Origin: Arthrobacter sp. UKPF54-2
Lineage (GTDB): Bacteria > Actinomycetota > Actinomycetes > Actinomycetales > Micrococcaceae
DNA: 64,000 bases
Direction of reading: 5' to 3'
Assembly: GCF_007858535.1 (NCBI RefSeq)
Contig: NZ_CP040174.1
Span: 2,356,001 to 2,420,000, forward strand
Shown here: one piece after another, positions 26,195 to 36,230 of the stretch
Layout: each line of letters begins with the position of its first letter
Numbering within the stretch: position 1 is the stretch's first letter
The notes under the pieces: model-generated
Databases searched by the model: none
Told to the model about the DNA's origin: nothing
What the model saw: the letters and a program-made list of their open reading frames with translations, nothing else
Translations under genes and position numbers: made by a program

Positions 26195-26463
26195 GCGACT
26201 GCCAGGGACTGGGCGACTGCGACGACACCAGGATGCAGCGCATCTACGAGTACCTCGACGGCGCCCTGACGCACGAGGACATCGCCGAGATCAAGGAGCA
26301 CCTCGACGAGTGCCCGGAATGCCACGAGCAGTATGACCTTGAATGTGTCATCCGGGTCATGGTGAAGCGTTCCTGCACCGAGGCCGCGCCGGAGAACCTC
26401 AAGAACTCCATCCTGGACCGGATCCACTCGATCCGCCCGGTTGAGGCCGACGCCGGGGCCTGA
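26191..26463 (+). CDS. rsrA: Zinc-binding anti-sigma factor RsrA
   Basis: Binds and silences SigH until oxidation opens its zinc site. It has 90 residues. The ZAS motif is HLDECPEC with H37, C41 and C44, and C10 supplies the distal cysteine, the same layout as Streptomyces RsrA. The start overlaps the sigH stop. It is followed by a strong terminator. Confidence 0.93.
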   Translation: MSDCQGLGDCDDTRMQRIYEYLDGALTHEDIAEIKEHLDECPECHEQYDLECVIRVMVKRSCTEAAPENLKNSILDRIHSIRPVEADAGA

Positions 26464-26501
26464 GCGCCGCCGCCGCGCCGAAACGGCGACCACCCAGCAC
26501 A

Positions 26502-26543
26502 GCGAAAGACCCCGGGAACCGTGAGGTTTCCGGGGTCTTTCGC
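26502..26543. terminator. Bidirectional terminator between rsrA and the bS22-like gene
   Basis: GCGAAAGACCCCGG and CCGGGGTCTTTCGC form a 14-base stem (inner GAAACC/GGTTTC extends it) with A and T tracts. Serves rsrA and the converging microprotein gene. Confidence 0.88.
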
Positions 26544-26569
26544 TTAAAGCTTCAAATCCAAGCCGTGGC

Positions 26570-26644
26570 TTAGGTGTTGGGGCGCTTACCGTGGTTCGCG
26601 CCGCCACGCTTACGGTCACGACGTTTACGTGCACGCTTGCTCAT
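26570..26644 (-). CDS. AURKAIP1/COX24-domain ribosomal microprotein (bS22-like)
   Basis: A 24-residue highly basic peptide beginning MSKRARKRRDRKRGG, with ATG at 26644 and AAGGAGG just upstream. It matches the tiny AURKAIP1/COX24-type protein conserved in actinobacteria and found on the mycobacterial small subunit near the decoding site. Too short for routine gene calling, but its ribosome site, composition and terminator support it. Confidence 0.85.
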   Translation of the reverse strand: MSKRARKRRDRKRGGANHGKRPNT

Positions 26645-26738
26645 AGCTGGCCTCCTTAATCTTGGTACTCAAAAGAGCTGCCCTCAAGTCTCCCACATCA
26701 GCGGACCCGCCGCGAACCGGAGCCGAGCCGGCAGGGCC

Positions 26739-27350
26739 TCAGTCGTCCAAGGAGTTCCGAATCGAGATCCGGGCCTGGTCCAGGACCGTCTTGACCGTTT
26801 CGAGCGTGACAGGAGTGACGGGCCTGGCGCCGGCATGCCGGCGCAGCTCCACCCGGATGTCGTCCCGGAAGGACTGCACCAGCATCTCGGCTTCGCGGAG
26901 CCTGCGGTCGCCTTCCTTGGAGTAGCGGGCCCCTGCCGGGGAGGCGGCGCTGCGGGCCGTGGAGCGGGCCGCCTCGGCCGTGGCGGCCAGGTCGGCGCGG
27001 AGCCCCTGCATGTTCACGCGGATGTCCTGGCGCAGCTGGTCCGCCAGCCGCCGGACCGAGGCGGAAATGTCGTTTTCGACAGTGGCCAGTTCCTCGCGGC
27101 GCCGGTTGAGCTCGACCAGTCCTGCCGGGGTGATGCTGTAGTTGGTCCGCCGGCCCTCCGTGTGGGTGGCCACCAGCCCTTCCTCCTCCAGCTTCGCCAG
27201 CCGCGGGTAGATGGTCCCGGCGCTGGGGGAGTAGGTCCCGCCGAAGCGCTCGCTCAGGGCCTTGATCAGCTCGTAACCGTGCTTGGGGCCCGGCTCCAGC
27301 AGGGCCAGCAGGTACAGCCGGAGGGCGCCATGGGCAAAGACAGGCGGCAT
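26739..27350 (-). CDS. PadR-family transcriptional regulator
   Basis: A 203-residue repressor. The N-terminal PadR winged helix spans about 8-85 (LRLYLLALLEPGPKHGYELIKAL, then YSPSAGTIYPRLAKLEEEGLV). The C-terminal region is a long charged helix, probably for dimerisation. Its ATG overlaps the stop of the DUF4097 gene, so they form one operon. Three GATATATC palindromes lie upstream of that operon, the expected layout for PadR autoregulation. The ligand is unknown. Confidence 0.86.
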   Translation of the reverse strand: MPPVFAHGALRLYLLALLEPGPKHGYELIKALSERFGGTYSPSAGTIYPRLAKLEEEGLVATHTEGRRTNYSITPAGLVELNRRREELATVENDISASVRRLADQLRQDIRVNMQGLRADLAATAEAARSTARSAASPAGARYSKEGDRRLREAEMLVQSFRDDIRVELRRHAGARPVTPVTLETVKTVLDQARISIRNSLDD

Positions 27351-28177
27351 TACAGCCCCGCTTCGGTGTCCGTGCCGGGGCCGCGGTGGAAGATCGAGGT
27401 CTTCCCCGATACCGAGTTGGTCCGCACCAGCATGAGCTTGGCGTCCGGGCCGGCGATGGTCTGGACGGACCCGCCGGGCTGGGCGTACTTCAGCTCGTCG
27501 ATCACCACGGCGCCGCTGGCGGACTTGGCGATGATGTCCACGCCGACGTCGTGCGGCAGCCGGATAGTGACGTCGCCGGAGACCGAGTTGGCGCCGAAGT
27601 CCTGGGTGAAGCCGTGCAGGTCGAAGCTCAGGTCGCCGCTGACGGTGTTGGCGCGGATGTTGCTGAATTCGCCCGAGGCGGTGACCTCCCCGGAGACGCT
27701 CTTGGCGGTCAGGACGCCGTGGTGGTTGCGGGCAATCACCTCGCCGCTGACGGTGCTGACCGCCAGCTCCCCGGCGGTGCCGTCGGCCAGGACCGAGCCG
27801 GAGACCGTGTTCAGCCGGGTGTGGCCGGTAAGGCCGGAGACCATGCCGTCGCCGCTGACCGTGCCGGCCTCCACGTCCACGCCGGCGGGCAACGCGATGC
27901 TGATGACCACACTGTTGCTGGAATTGTTGTTGACCGTGCCCATCAGGTTCTTAAACCAGCCCTGCGGGCCGTGCAGCTGGTGCCGCACCTCGAGCCGGCC
28001 CTCGGTCAGGCTGACCGCCAGCGGATCGCCGTCGACCTCGGAGACCTCGATCCGGGCCACGGACTCATCGTGCGTGACGATGTCGAAGCGGCCGCGGACA
28101 ATGCCGAGCTTGAGCGAGCGGACGCCGTCGACGTCGATCGTCTGGGGACCGGTAACGGTCCACGAGTTCTGTTCCAT
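27350..28177 (-). CDS. DUF4097-family beta-repeat protein
   Basis: A 275-residue protein of repeating short strands, each marked by a VSG motif (e.g. TVSGEV, SVSGDV, TVSGDL), typical of DUF4097 and likely forming a right-handed beta structure. No signal peptide or membrane helix is visible, so it is probably cytosolic or peripherally attached. GGAGG precedes the ATG. It is the first gene of an operon with padR, which suggests the pair responds to an envelope or drug stress. Function unknown. Confidence 0.8.
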   Translation of the reverse strand: MEQNSWTVTGPQTIDVDGVRSLKLGIVRGRFDIVTHDESVARIEVSEVDGDPLAVSLTEGRLEVRHQLHGPQGWFKNLMGTVNNNSSNSVVISIALPAGVDVEAGTVSGDGMVSGLTGHTRLNTVSGSVLADGTAGELAVSTVSGEVIARNHHGVLTAKSVSGEVTASGEFSNIRANTVSGDLSFDLHGFTQDFGANSVSGDVTIRLPHDVGVDIIAKSASGAVVIDELKYAQPGGSVQTIAGPDAKLMLVRTNSVSGKTSIFHRGPGTDTEAGL

Positions 28178-28224
28178 GCTTCCTCCGGATGCGGACGGGT
28201 GCGATCAGGCGAGCCTCTTTGCTT

Positions 28225-28285
28225 GCGATATATCGCGACTATGGAAACACGATATATCGCACCTCAGGAGCGGTCAAGATATATC
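28225..28285 (-). promoter_or_regulatory. Three PadR-type operator palindromes around the DUF4097-padR promoter
   Basis: GATATATC cores occur at 28227-28234 (within the palindrome GCGATATATCGC), 28251-28258 and 28278-28285. On the minus strand a TTGACC -35-like box lies between the last two, and the middle core overlaps the expected -10 region. Bound repressor would cover the whole promoter, about 50-110 bases before the DUF4097 start. Confidence 0.7.
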
Positions 28286-28325
28286 GCGACAGAAATTCTG
28301 CCGCGGGCGGCGGGAGACGGGCGGG

Positions 28326-28925
28326 CTACTCCGGGGCGTCCATGCCCAGCCACTGGAACCAGCCGCGGTGCAGGACCAGCCAGGCCATCAGACCGTAGCC
28401 GGCCTGGCCCGGCGTCCCGCCGTTGGCCGCGAGGTCCTGGCGCCACTGCTCGTGGTTCAGCAGCGGGGAGAAGGTGTCCACGTAGAGGTGCTTGCGGCGG
28501 GTGGTGACGTCGGCGAAGGCGGTGTTGAGCTCGCCGAGGCGGCGGTTCTGCGCCGGATCCAGTGTTGGCGGCGGCCCAACGACGAACACCTCGATCTTGT
28601 TCTGCGAGGCGGAATCGAGGATGTTGGCGAGGTTGAGCCGGCTACGGGCCGTGGAGAGGCCGAACTCGATGTCGCGGCCGGACAGGCCGATCACGAGGCG
28701 GTTCTCGTGCTGCGGACCGAAGCGCCGGCCGGCCTCCTCGAGCCAGCGCTCGGCGAGGCCCTCGGTGCCTTCCTGCGGGCACGGCAGGGAGTAGCTTTCG
28801 AGGCTCAGGCCGTCCTGCGGCGTCCGGGCCAGCACCCGCCCCAGCCAGCCGAGGGCCCGGGGGTCGCCCAGGCCGGCCAGCAGCTCATCTCCAACCGCTG
28901 CGATCCGCAGCTTCCGATCTTCCAC
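28326..28925 (-). CDS. SGNH/GDSL-fold protein with degenerate active site
   Basis: A 199-residue protein related to GDSL esterases. Block I reads GDELLAG (12-18), with Glu14 where the nucleophile serine should be. The block III region reads GLSGRD instead of GxND. The last block, normally DxxH, reads NGGTPGQAGY without the His. All canonical catalytic positions are therefore altered, so it is probably not an ordinary esterase; a binding or regulatory role is possible. Start GTG at 28925 follows GAAGAGG. It sits upstream of the padR operon control region, downstream of kgd. Confidence 0.7.
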   Translation of the reverse strand: MEDRKLRIAAVGDELLAGLGDPRALGWLGRVLARTPQDGLSLESYSLPCPQEGTEGLAERWLEEAGRRFGPQHENRLVIGLSGRDIEFGLSTARSRLNLANILDSASQNKIEVFVVGPPPTLDPAQNRRLGELNTAFADVTTRRKHLYVDTFSPLLNHEQWRQDLAANGGTPGQAGYGLMAWLVLHRGWFQWLGMDAPE

Positions 28926-28999
28926 GACTACCTCTTCATTCCCAATACCGGTTCCGGTCCGTGCGCCGGTGGTGCCCGGTGCGCCCGATGGCTGCGTTA

Positions 29000-29050
29000 A
29001 ACGAAGCTGCCCGGCCGGAGTCGTGGTGGTCCACTTCCGGCCGGGCAGCC
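29000..29050 (-). terminator. Terminator after kgd
   Basis: On the minus strand, a perfect 14-base stem (GCTGCCCGGCCGGA with TCCGGCCGGGCAGC) begins just past the kgd stop and is followed by TTCGTTT. Confidence 0.75.
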
Positions 29051-29055
29051 TTGCC

Positions 29056-32000
29056 CTACTTACGTGAGAAAGCCTGCTTGAGCAGGCTATCCTGCTCGGC
29101 TGCGTGGCGCTTCATCGACCCGGCCGCGGTGGAGGCCGAGGCGGGGCGGGAAACGAGACGCACGCGGCGGTCCAGCGCATCGGGCAGGTTCAGGCCGATG
29201 AACGGCCACGGTCCCTGGTTGGCAGGTTCGTCCTGCGCCCAGACCACGTCGGCGTTCGGGTACTTGGCCAGCTCGGCGGCAATTTCCTCGGCGGGCAGCG
29301 GGTAAAGCTGCTCGACGCGGACGATCGCCGTCGTGGTGTCGCCGGTCTTCTGCCGGGTGGACAGCAGGTCGTAGTACAGCCGGCCGGAGACCAGCAGCAC
29401 GCGTTCGACGGCGTCGGCCTGCAGCTGCTCGTGCTCGGGGATGACCGGGCGGAACGTGCCGGTAGTGAAGTCCTCCACCGAGGACGCAGCGGCCTTGAGG
29501 CGCAGCAGCTGCTTCGGGGTGAAGACGATCAGCGGCTTGCGCGGCCTGCTGTAAGCCTGGCGGCGGAGCAGGTGGAAGTGCGAGGCCGGCGTCGTGGGGT
29601 TGGCCACGATCATGTTTTCCTCGGCGCACAGCTGCAGGAAGCGTTCGATGCGTGCGGAGGAGTGGTCCGGGCCCTGGCCTTCGTAGCCGTGCGGCAGCAT
29701 GAGCACCAGTGAGGAGCGCTGGCCCCACTTCTGCTCGGCCGAGGAGATGAACTCGTCGATGATGGTCTGCGCGCCGTTGACGAAGTCACCGAACTGCGCC
29801 TCCCAGAGCACCAGGGCATCCGGGCGCTCCACCGAGTAGCCGTATTCGAAGCCCATGGCCGCGTATTCGGAGAGCAGGGAGTCGTAGATCCACAGCTTGG
29901 CCTGGTCCTCGGAGAGGTTGGCCAGCGGCATCCATTCGTCGCCGTTGGCGCGGTCGTGGAACACGGCGTGGCGCTGCACGAAGGTGCCGCGGCGCGAGTC
30001 CTGGCCGGCGAGCCGGACCGGGACACCCTCCATGGTGAGCGAGCCGAAGGCGGCGAGTTCGCCGAAGCCCCAGTCGATGCCGCCCTCGCGGGACATCAGC
30101 TCACGCTTCTCAAGCAGCTGCTTGAGCTTGGCGTGGACGGTGAAGCCCTCGGGGAACTCGACGTGCGCCTTGCCGATCCGGGCCAGCGTCTCGGCGGAAA
30201 TCGCGGTGGATTCCGGGGCACTGACACCCGAGTCGGACTGCTGGGCGGAGGGCCGTTCGAGATCGGACACGGCGGCCGAGTCGGCGGTGACGATCGGGAT
30301 CGGCGAGGTCTGCGCGGCGTGGGTCTCGGCGAAGACGCGCTCGAGGCGTTCCTGGTAGTCGCGGAGCAGCTGCTCGGCTTCTTCCTCGGTGATGTCCCCG
30401 CGGCCGATCAGCGACTCGGTGTAGAGCTTGCGGACCGAACGCTTGGCCTCGATCAGGTTGTACATCAGCGGCTGCGTCATCGAGGGGTCGTCGCCCTCGT
30501 TGTGGCCGCGGCGGCGGTAGCAGACCATGTCGATGACAACGTCCTTGTGGAAACGCTGGCGGAACTCGTAGGCGAGCTGGCCGATGCGGACCACGGCCTC
30601 CGGGTCGTCGCCATTCACGTGGAACACCGGCGCCTGGATCATCTTGGCGACGTCTGTGGAGTAGGTGGAGGAACGCGAAGACGACGGCGCCGTGGTGAAG
30701 CCAACCTGGTTGTTGACCACAACGTGGATGGTGCCGCCGGTGCGGTAGCCGCGCAGCTGCGAGAGGTTCAGGGTTTCCGCGACCACGCCCTGGCCAGCGA
30801 AGGCCGCGTCGCCGTGGACCATGATCGGAAGCACGGGGAAGGACTCGCCTTGGTCCAGCCGGTCCTGCTTGGCGCGGACGATGCCCTCGAGCACGGAGTC
30901 CACGGCCTCGAGGTGCGAGGGGTTGGCGGCGAGGTAGACCTTGGTCTCCTTGCCGTTGTCCGAGGTGAATGTGCCCTCGGTGCCGAGGTGGTACTTCACG
31001 TCGCCGGAGCCCTGGACGGAGCGCGGGTCCTGGGTGCCCTCGAATTCGCGGAAGACCTGGGCGTAGGTCTTGCCGGCGATGTTGGTGAGCACGTTCAGCC
31101 GGCCGCGGTGGGCCATGCCGATCGCCACTTCGTCGAGTTCGTCGTCGGCAGCGTCGGAGATGATGGCATCCAGCAGCGGAATCAGGGACTCGCCGCCTTC
31201 CAGCGAGAAACGCTTCTGGCCGACGAACTTGGTCTGCAGGAACGTCTCGAAGGCCTCGGCGGCGTTGAGCTTGGAAACGATGCGCAGCTGCTCGTCCCGG
31301 CTGGGTTTGGAGTACGGGTGCTCGATCTGGTCCTGGAACCACTTGCGTTCGGCAGGGTCCTGGATGTGCATGTACTCGATGCCGGAGGTGCGGCAGTAGG
31401 CGTCGCGGAGGACGCCGAGGATATCGCGGAACTTGAGCATCGGCTTGCCGCCGAAGCCGCCGGTGGGCCATTCGCGGTCCAGGTCCCACAGCGTCAGGCC
31501 GTAGGTCAGCACGTCCAGGTCCGGGTGCTTGCGCTGGACGTACTCGAGCGGGTCGGTGTCCGCCATGAGGTGGCCGCGGACGCGGTAGGCGTGGATCAGC
31601 TGCTGGATCCGGGCGACCTTGTTGATTTCGTCGGCCGGATCCACCTGCAGGTCCGGGCTCCAGCGCACGGGCTCGTACGGGATGCGCAGGGATTCGAAGA
31701 TCTCGTCGTAGAAGTTCTGCGCACCGAGCAGGAGCTGGTGGACCAGCTTGAGGAACTCGCCGCTGCCGGCACCCTGGATGACGCGGTGGTCATAGGTGGA
31801 GGTCAGGGTCAGGACCTTGCTGATCGCGTTGTGCGCGATGATCTTCTCGCTGGCACCCTGGAACTCCGCGGGGTAGTCCAGTGCGCCGACGCCGATGATG
31901 GCCGCCTGGCCCTTGGACAGGCGCGGGACGGAGTGCACGGTGCCGATGCCGCCGGGGTTGGTCAGCGAAACTGTGGTGCCCGAGTGGTCATCCGCCGTCA

Positions 32001-32877
32001 GCTTTCCGGCGCGGGCGCGCTTGATCAGGTCCTCATAGGTGTGCCAGAACTCGGAGAAGTTAAGGGTCTCCGCCTTCTTGATGTTCGGCACCATAAGCAG
32101 CCGCGTGCCGTCCGGCTTGGGCATGTCGATGGCGATACCGAAGTTCACGTGCGCCGGCTGGACGGCGACGGGCTTACCGTCCACCTCGTCGTAGTAGACG
32201 TTCATGGAGGGGAACTGGGCCAGGGCACGGATGACGGCATAGCCGATCAGGTGCGTGAAGGAGACTTTGCCGCCGCGGGCCCGGGCGAGGTTGGAGTTGA
32301 TGACCACGCGGTTGTCGATCAGCAGCTTGGCCGGGATCGCCCGCACACTCGTGGCGGTGGGCACCTCGAGGCTGGTGATCATGTTCGTGGCAATGGCCTT
32401 GGCCGGACCGCGCAGGACGGAGACGACGTCTTCTTCCGGGGCGGTGGGGGCCTTGACGTTCTTGGGCAGCTGGGCCGGGATGGGCGCGGTGCCGGGTCCG
32501 GCGTCCGAGGTCTTCGAGCCGTCGCGGGCAACCGTGGCCGGGGCCTTCTGGGCAGCGGCCGGGGCGGAAGCGGGGGCCGGGGCTGACGGCGCAGAAGCAG
32601 CAGGCGCGGCGGGCGTCGGAGCGGCAGCTGCAGGCGCGGCTGCCTTTGCGGCGGCCGGGGCTACCACCGGAAGTTCACGGGTGGACGGGTTCGCGACGGC
32701 CGTTGCCGAAGCGCCGTTAGTTGAAGAACCGTCACTGGCATCGAAGGATTCGAAGAGCGGCCACCACTTGGCATCCACCGTGTTCTTGTCCTGCTGGTAC
32801 CGCTCGTACAGTTCGTCAACGAGCCACTCGTTTCCGCCAAATTCCTCGGGTAGACGGTGGCTTGGCTGCTCTGGCAC
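29056..32877 (-). CDS. kgd: Multifunctional 2-oxoglutarate metabolism enzyme (Kgd/OdhA)
   Basis: Thiamine-dependent E1 component of 2-oxoglutarate dehydrogenase fused to an E2-type acyltransferase-like domain, an actinobacterial arrangement. GTG at 32877 gives 1273 residues. Order: N-terminal helix (NEWLVDELYERYQQD), an Ala/Pro-rich linker (about 60-145), an E2-like catalytic domain ending in the YDHRVIQGAGSG motif, then the E1 domain with GMAHRGRLN and GDAAFAGQG TPP-binding regions and a transketolase-like C-terminal part. The lipoyl domain is supplied by a separate E2 protein. A TAGACT -10-like box lies about 105 bases upstream. Confidence 0.95.
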   Translation of the reverse strand: MPEQPSHRLPEEFGGNEWLVDELYERYQQDKNTVDAKWWPLFESFDASDGSSTNGASATAVANPSTRELPVVAPAAAKAAAPAAAAPTPAAPAASAPSAPAPASAPAAAQKAPATVARDGSKTSDAGPGTAPIPAQLPKNVKAPTAPEEDVVSVLRGPAKAIATNMITSLEVPTATSVRAIPAKLLIDNRVVINSNLARARGGKVSFTHLIGYAVIRALAQFPSMNVYYDEVDGKPVAVQPAHVNFGIAIDMPKPDGTRLLMVPNIKKAETLNFSEFWHTYEDLIKRARAGKLTADDHSGTTVSLTNPGGIGTVHSVPRLSKGQAAIIGVGALDYPAEFQGASEKIIAHNAISKVLTLTSTYDHRVIQGAGSGEFLKLVHQLLLGAQNFYDEIFESLRIPYEPVRWSPDLQVDPADEINKVARIQQLIHAYRVRGHLMADTDPLEYVQRKHPDLDVLTYGLTLWDLDREWPTGGFGGKPMLKFRDILGVLRDAYCRTSGIEYMHIQDPAERKWFQDQIEHPYSKPSRDEQLRIVSKLNAAEAFETFLQTKFVGQKRFSLEGGESLIPLLDAIISDAADDELDEVAIGMAHRGRLNVLTNIAGKTYAQVFREFEGTQDPRSVQGSGDVKYHLGTEGTFTSDNGKETKVYLAANPSHLEAVDSVLEGIVRAKQDRLDQGESFPVLPIMVHGDAAFAGQGVVAETLNLSQLRGYRTGGTIHVVVNNQVGFTTAPSSSRSSTYSTDVAKMIQAPVFHVNGDDPEAVVRIGQLAYEFRQRFHKDVVIDMVCYRRRGHNEGDDPSMTQPLMYNLIEAKRSVRKLYTESLIGRGDITEEEAEQLLRDYQERLERVFAETHAAQTSPIPIVTADSAAVSDLERPSAQQSDSGVSAPESTAISAETLARIGKAHVEFPEGFTVHAKLKQLLEKRELMSREGGIDWGFGELAAFGSLTMEGVPVRLAGQDSRRGTFVQRHAVFHDRANGDEWMPLANLSEDQAKLWIYDSLLSEYAAMGFEYGYSVERPDALVLWEAQFGDFVNGAQTIIDEFISSAEQKWGQRSSLVLMLPHGYEGQGPDHSSARIERFLQLCAEENMIVANPTTPASHFHLLRRQAYSRPRKPLIVFTPKQLLRLKAAASSVEDFTTGTFRPVIPEHEQLQADAVERVLLVSGRLYYDLLSTRQKTGDTTTAIVRVEQLYPLPAEEIAAELAKYPNADVVWAQDEPANQGPWPFIGLNLPDALDRRVRLVSRPASASTAAGSMKRHAAEQDSLLKQAFSRK

Positions 32878-32981
32878 TTGAAATACGCCTCTTCCATGAG
32901 TTTGATTCCCGCTGGTTTCCACGGTGCCGCAGCACGTCAATCGAACCAGTTCTCCGCGTCCAGTGAACCCAGACCCATGCC

Positions 32982-32987
32982 AGTCTA
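32982..32987 (-). promoter_or_regulatory. -10-like box upstream of kgd
   Basis: TAGACT on the minus strand, about 105 bases before the kgd start, giving a leader of roughly 98 bases. No clear -35. Confidence 0.4.
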
Positions 32988-33021
32988 GTGACGATTCCGG
33001 CCAAACCGCCAATAAGGGTGA

Positions 33022-34602
<1,581 letters not shown>

Positions 34603-34613
34603 CCCGCAACCTG

Positions 34614-34868
34614 TAGACTGAAATTCTTATGGACAGTAAATCTAGGTGCCGGCCTGGGGGCTGTCAGCGCGGAACCGAATCCGTTCCCGCCCAGTCCACC
34701 CGCAGAGCCGGCAAACCCCGTTCACGCGCCCATCACTCCTCCGCTGCGCGGCAGCGGACTTTATCCGGACCCAGTACCGTCCGGGAAGCAGGGTCGGCTG
34801 CGGCTGACCATCCTCCGCCGGGGCGTTTACCCCGGCCCTCCCTCCGGCGCCCCGAAGCGGGCCGCTAA
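34614..34868 (+). promoter_or_regulatory. Structured 5' leader upstream of the CNNM genes, candidate riboswitch
   Basis: TAGACT (34614-34619) would start a leader of about 245 bases. It folds into a nested stem (TGCCGGC 34647-34653 with GCCGGCA 34707-34713, enclosing CTGGG/CCCAG and GGAAC/GTTCC), then hairpins CCGCTGC/GCAGCGG (34741-34757), CCGGAC/GTCCGG (34765-34784) and GCCGGGG/CCCCGGC (34817-34836). The start at 34869 has no good ribosome site. I do not recognise a known class. Being upstream of a Mg2+-transport-like gene, it may sense a metal ion or another ligand. Confidence 0.55.
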
Positions 34869-36230
34869 ATGGAGTGGTTACTGCTCGGAGCAGGTCTGCT
34901 CCTCATCCTCGGCACCGGCTTCTTCGTCGCCGTCGAATTCTCCCTGGTCGCGCTCGACCAGGCCACCGTGCAGCGTGCGGTGGACAACGGCGATGCCGCC
35001 GCCGCGCCGCTGCTGAAATGCCTCAAATCCCTCTCCACCCAGCTCTCCAGCTGCCAGCTCGGGATCACCCTGACCACGCTGCTCACCGGTTACGTGATGG
35101 AACCGTCAGTGGGGAAGCTGCTCGAAGGCCCGCTGACCGTCCTCGGCCTGCCGGAGGCGGGCGCCACCTCGGTCTCGCTGGTGCTCGCGATGGTGCTGGC
35201 CACGCTGCTGTCCATGCTGATCGGCGAACTGGTCCCGAAGAACATGGCCATCGCCCTCTCGTTCCCGGTCGGCAAGGCCCTGGCCCGGCCGCAGCTGGTG
35301 TTCACCGCCATCTTCAAGCCCGCCATCGTGGTGCTCAACGGCTTCTCCAACAAGGTCCTGAACGTCTTTGGCCTCGAGGCCAAGGAGGAGATCTCCGGTG
35401 CCCGCACCCCGGCCGAGCTTGCCTCGCTGGTGCGCCGCTCGGCGGCGATGGGAACCCTGGATGAACGGACCGCCAACTTCATCTCCCGCACCCTGAAGTT
35501 CTCCGAACGGACGGCGGCGGACGTCATGACCCCGCGGATCCGGGTGGAGACCATCGACGGGCACCAGCCGGTTTCCGACATTGTGGAGGCCGCCAAACGT
35601 ACCGGCTACTCGCGCTTCCCCGTGATCGGCGAGTCCTCGGACGACATCCGCGGCGTGGTCCACATCAAGAAGGCCATCGCTGTTCCGGTGGAACGGAGGG
35701 CCAACCTGGAAGCGGGCGCCATCATGACCGAGGTGCTCCGCGTCCCCGAGACCATCCACCTGGACGGACTGCTCGCCGAACTGCGCGAAGGGAACCTGCA
35801 GCTCGCGGTGGTCCTGGACGAATACGGCGGAACCGCCGGCATCGCGACGCTGGAGGACCTCGTGGAGGAAATCGTTGGGGAAGTGGCCGACGAACACGAC
35901 AAGGTCCGCCCCGGCCTGCTGCAAAGCGCCTCGGGGGACTGGTACTTCCCGGGCCTGCTGCGCCCGGACGAACTCTCCGAGCAGATTCCCGGCCTGACCG
36001 TCCCGGACGAGGCGACGTACGAAACCGTCGGCGGCTACGTGATGAGCCAGCTGGGCCGGATCGCGGCCGTGGGTGACACGGTCGACGTCGGCGGCGGAAA
36101 ACTGAGCGTGACCCGGATGGACGGACGCCGGATCGACCGCATCTGTTTCAAACCGTCTCCGCCGGAGCCCGAGCGGCACACCGGGCGCAACGGGCGCATC
36201 GACGCCGCCGGAAAGGCCGGTGCCGCATGA
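34869..36230 (+). CDS. CNNM/CorC-type (hemolysin C family) membrane protein
   Basis: Likely divalent-cation (Mg2+ or similar) transporter or efflux protein. It has 453 residues: a DUF21/CNNM membrane domain with three or four helices (about 1-165; ending NVFGLEAKEE), a CBS pair (about 205-330), and a CorC_HlyC C-terminal domain (about 345-430). ATG at 34869 follows a structured leader. The last codons overlap the next gene by four bases; the two proteins are paralogous and probably work together. Confidence 0.88.
   Translation: MEWLLLGAGLLLILGTGFFVAVEFSLVALDQATVQRAVDNGDAAAAPLLKCLKSLSTQLSSCQLGITLTTLLTGYVMEPSVGKLLEGPLTVLGLPEAGATSVSLVLAMVLATLLSMLIGELVPKNMAIALSFPVGKALARPQLVFTAIFKPAIVVLNGFSNKVLNVFGLEAKEEISGARTPAELASLVRRSAAMGTLDERTANFISRTLKFSERTAADVMTPRIRVETIDGHQPVSDIVEAAKRTGYSRFPVIGESSDDIRGVVHIKKAIAVPVERRANLEAGAIMTEVLRVPETIHLDGLLAELREGNLQLAVVLDEYGGTAGIATLEDLVEEIVGEVADEHDKVRPGLLQSASGDWYFPGLLRPDELSEQIPGLTVPDEATYETVGGYVMSQLGRIAAVGDTVDVGGGKLSVTRMDGRRIDRICFKPSPPEPERHTGRNGRIDAAGKAGAA

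Noticed and set aside
34629..34868. 79-codon upstream gene ending at the CNNM start
   Set aside because: It uses rare codons (two TTA, AGA, AGG), has low third-position GC and an Arg/Pro-rich nonsense composition; stem-loops explain the region better.
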